Shown here: positions 63,830 through 64,000 of the stretch, piece after piece
Numbering within the stretch: the stretch's first letter is position 1
Layout of the letters: each line of letters opens with the position of its first letter
NCBI GenBank assembly: GCA_003550325.1
Contig: QKWP01000242.1
Coordinates: 337,059-401,058 of the forward strand
Direction of reading: 5' to 3'
Source of the DNA: Gigaspora rosea
Lineage: Eukaryota > Glomeromycota > Glomeromycetes > Diversisporales > Gigasporaceae
DNA: 64,000 bases
The notes under the pieces: generated by a model
The model's input: only the letters and a program-made list of their open reading frames with translations
Database searches by the model: none
What the model was told of the DNA's origin: nothing
Translations under genes and position numbers: made by a program

Positions 63830-63836
63830 TTCAGTT

Positions 63837-63999
63837 CCTAAAAATATATTAAATCGGCAAATTTGTTTTTATTTTACTTGAAATTTTGAGGAAAGATGCA
63901 TAATTTTAGATTTTTTAATCAAAAAGTCAAATTTAAGCATCTTTTCACCAAATTTTAAGTAACATAAAAACAACTCTACCAATTTAATGCATTTTTAGG
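63837..63999. mobile_element. 163-bp foldback MITE
   Basis: CCTAAAAATATATTAAATCG at the left is mirrored by CCTAAAAATGCATTAAATTG read in reverse from 63999. The arms continue through TTGTTTTTATxTTACTTxAAATTT and AAAGATGCxTAA, so almost the whole element pairs with itself. Cut close to the window edge; a target duplication cannot be read. Confidence 0.8.
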
Positions 64000-64000
64000 T

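Overview
The window looks like AT-rich, gene-poor nuclear DNA of an early-diverging fungus, most likely an arbuscular mycorrhizal fungus (Glomeromycotina, Rhizophagus-like). The reasons are the base composition, the TKL-type kinase with a Cys-x2-Cys / Trp-Cys-x2-Cys front part and a GWTSGN motif, the abundance of hAT elements and GC-rich CCGGGT mini-repeats, and TTAGGG telomere-type repeats. The organism is inferred from family resemblance only. I see no intact, clearly functional host gene; nearly everything recognisable is transposon or decayed gene.

The layout is a series of nested insertions, several of which can be dated relative to each other from target-site duplications (TSDs). (1) 2134-5668: small TIR elements, including a pogo-like element (3631-4591) inside an older repeat. 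(2) 8190-15560: a tandem array of short palindromes split by a 6.6-kb hAT element (8469-15115, TSD GAAATGAT). Its transposase is itself split by a 2.6-kb TA-flanked element (10360-12999), which holds two more MITEs, one with interstitial TTAGGG repeats. (3) 17640-18000: a decayed membrane-protein fragment. (4) 19138-21368: a large foldback element with two insertions. (5) 22943-26350: a 3.4-kb segment with a decayed multi-module protein kinase, bounded by two copies of a small hAT-like element and by an 8-bp TSD (ATCACCAG) on the outside, so it looks like a gene-carrying (Pack-type) hAT unit. (6) 30272-31367: an unrecognised multi-pass membrane protein gene with two frameshifts.

(7) 32456-45651: a 13.2-kb hAT locus (TSD ATTTACGT) whose transposase on the minus strand is cut in two by a 9.3-kb non-LTR retrotransposon (33860-43158, 16-bp TSD, poly-A tail). 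That LINE has ORF1 and an endonuclease-RT-RNase H ORF2 and contains a 766-base assembly gap. (8) 46256-55070: two about 97% similar copies of a 4-kb non-autonomous hAT-like element with minisatellite ends. The second, complete copy (50346-54384, TSD CCCCACAC) sits in a DIRS-like retroelement pseudogene, splitting its RT from its RNase H; the first is cut at a single N. (9) 56306-63328: a second, more decayed LINE on the plus strand. The end of the window holds two strong palindromes.

Single Ns at 4834, 49319 and 60849 are probably contig joins; the one at 60849 is flanked by an exact 65-bp duplication that looks artificial. Many in-frame stops sit where the families have Trp, Arg or Gln, which fits C-to-T/G-to-A decay of silenced transposons.
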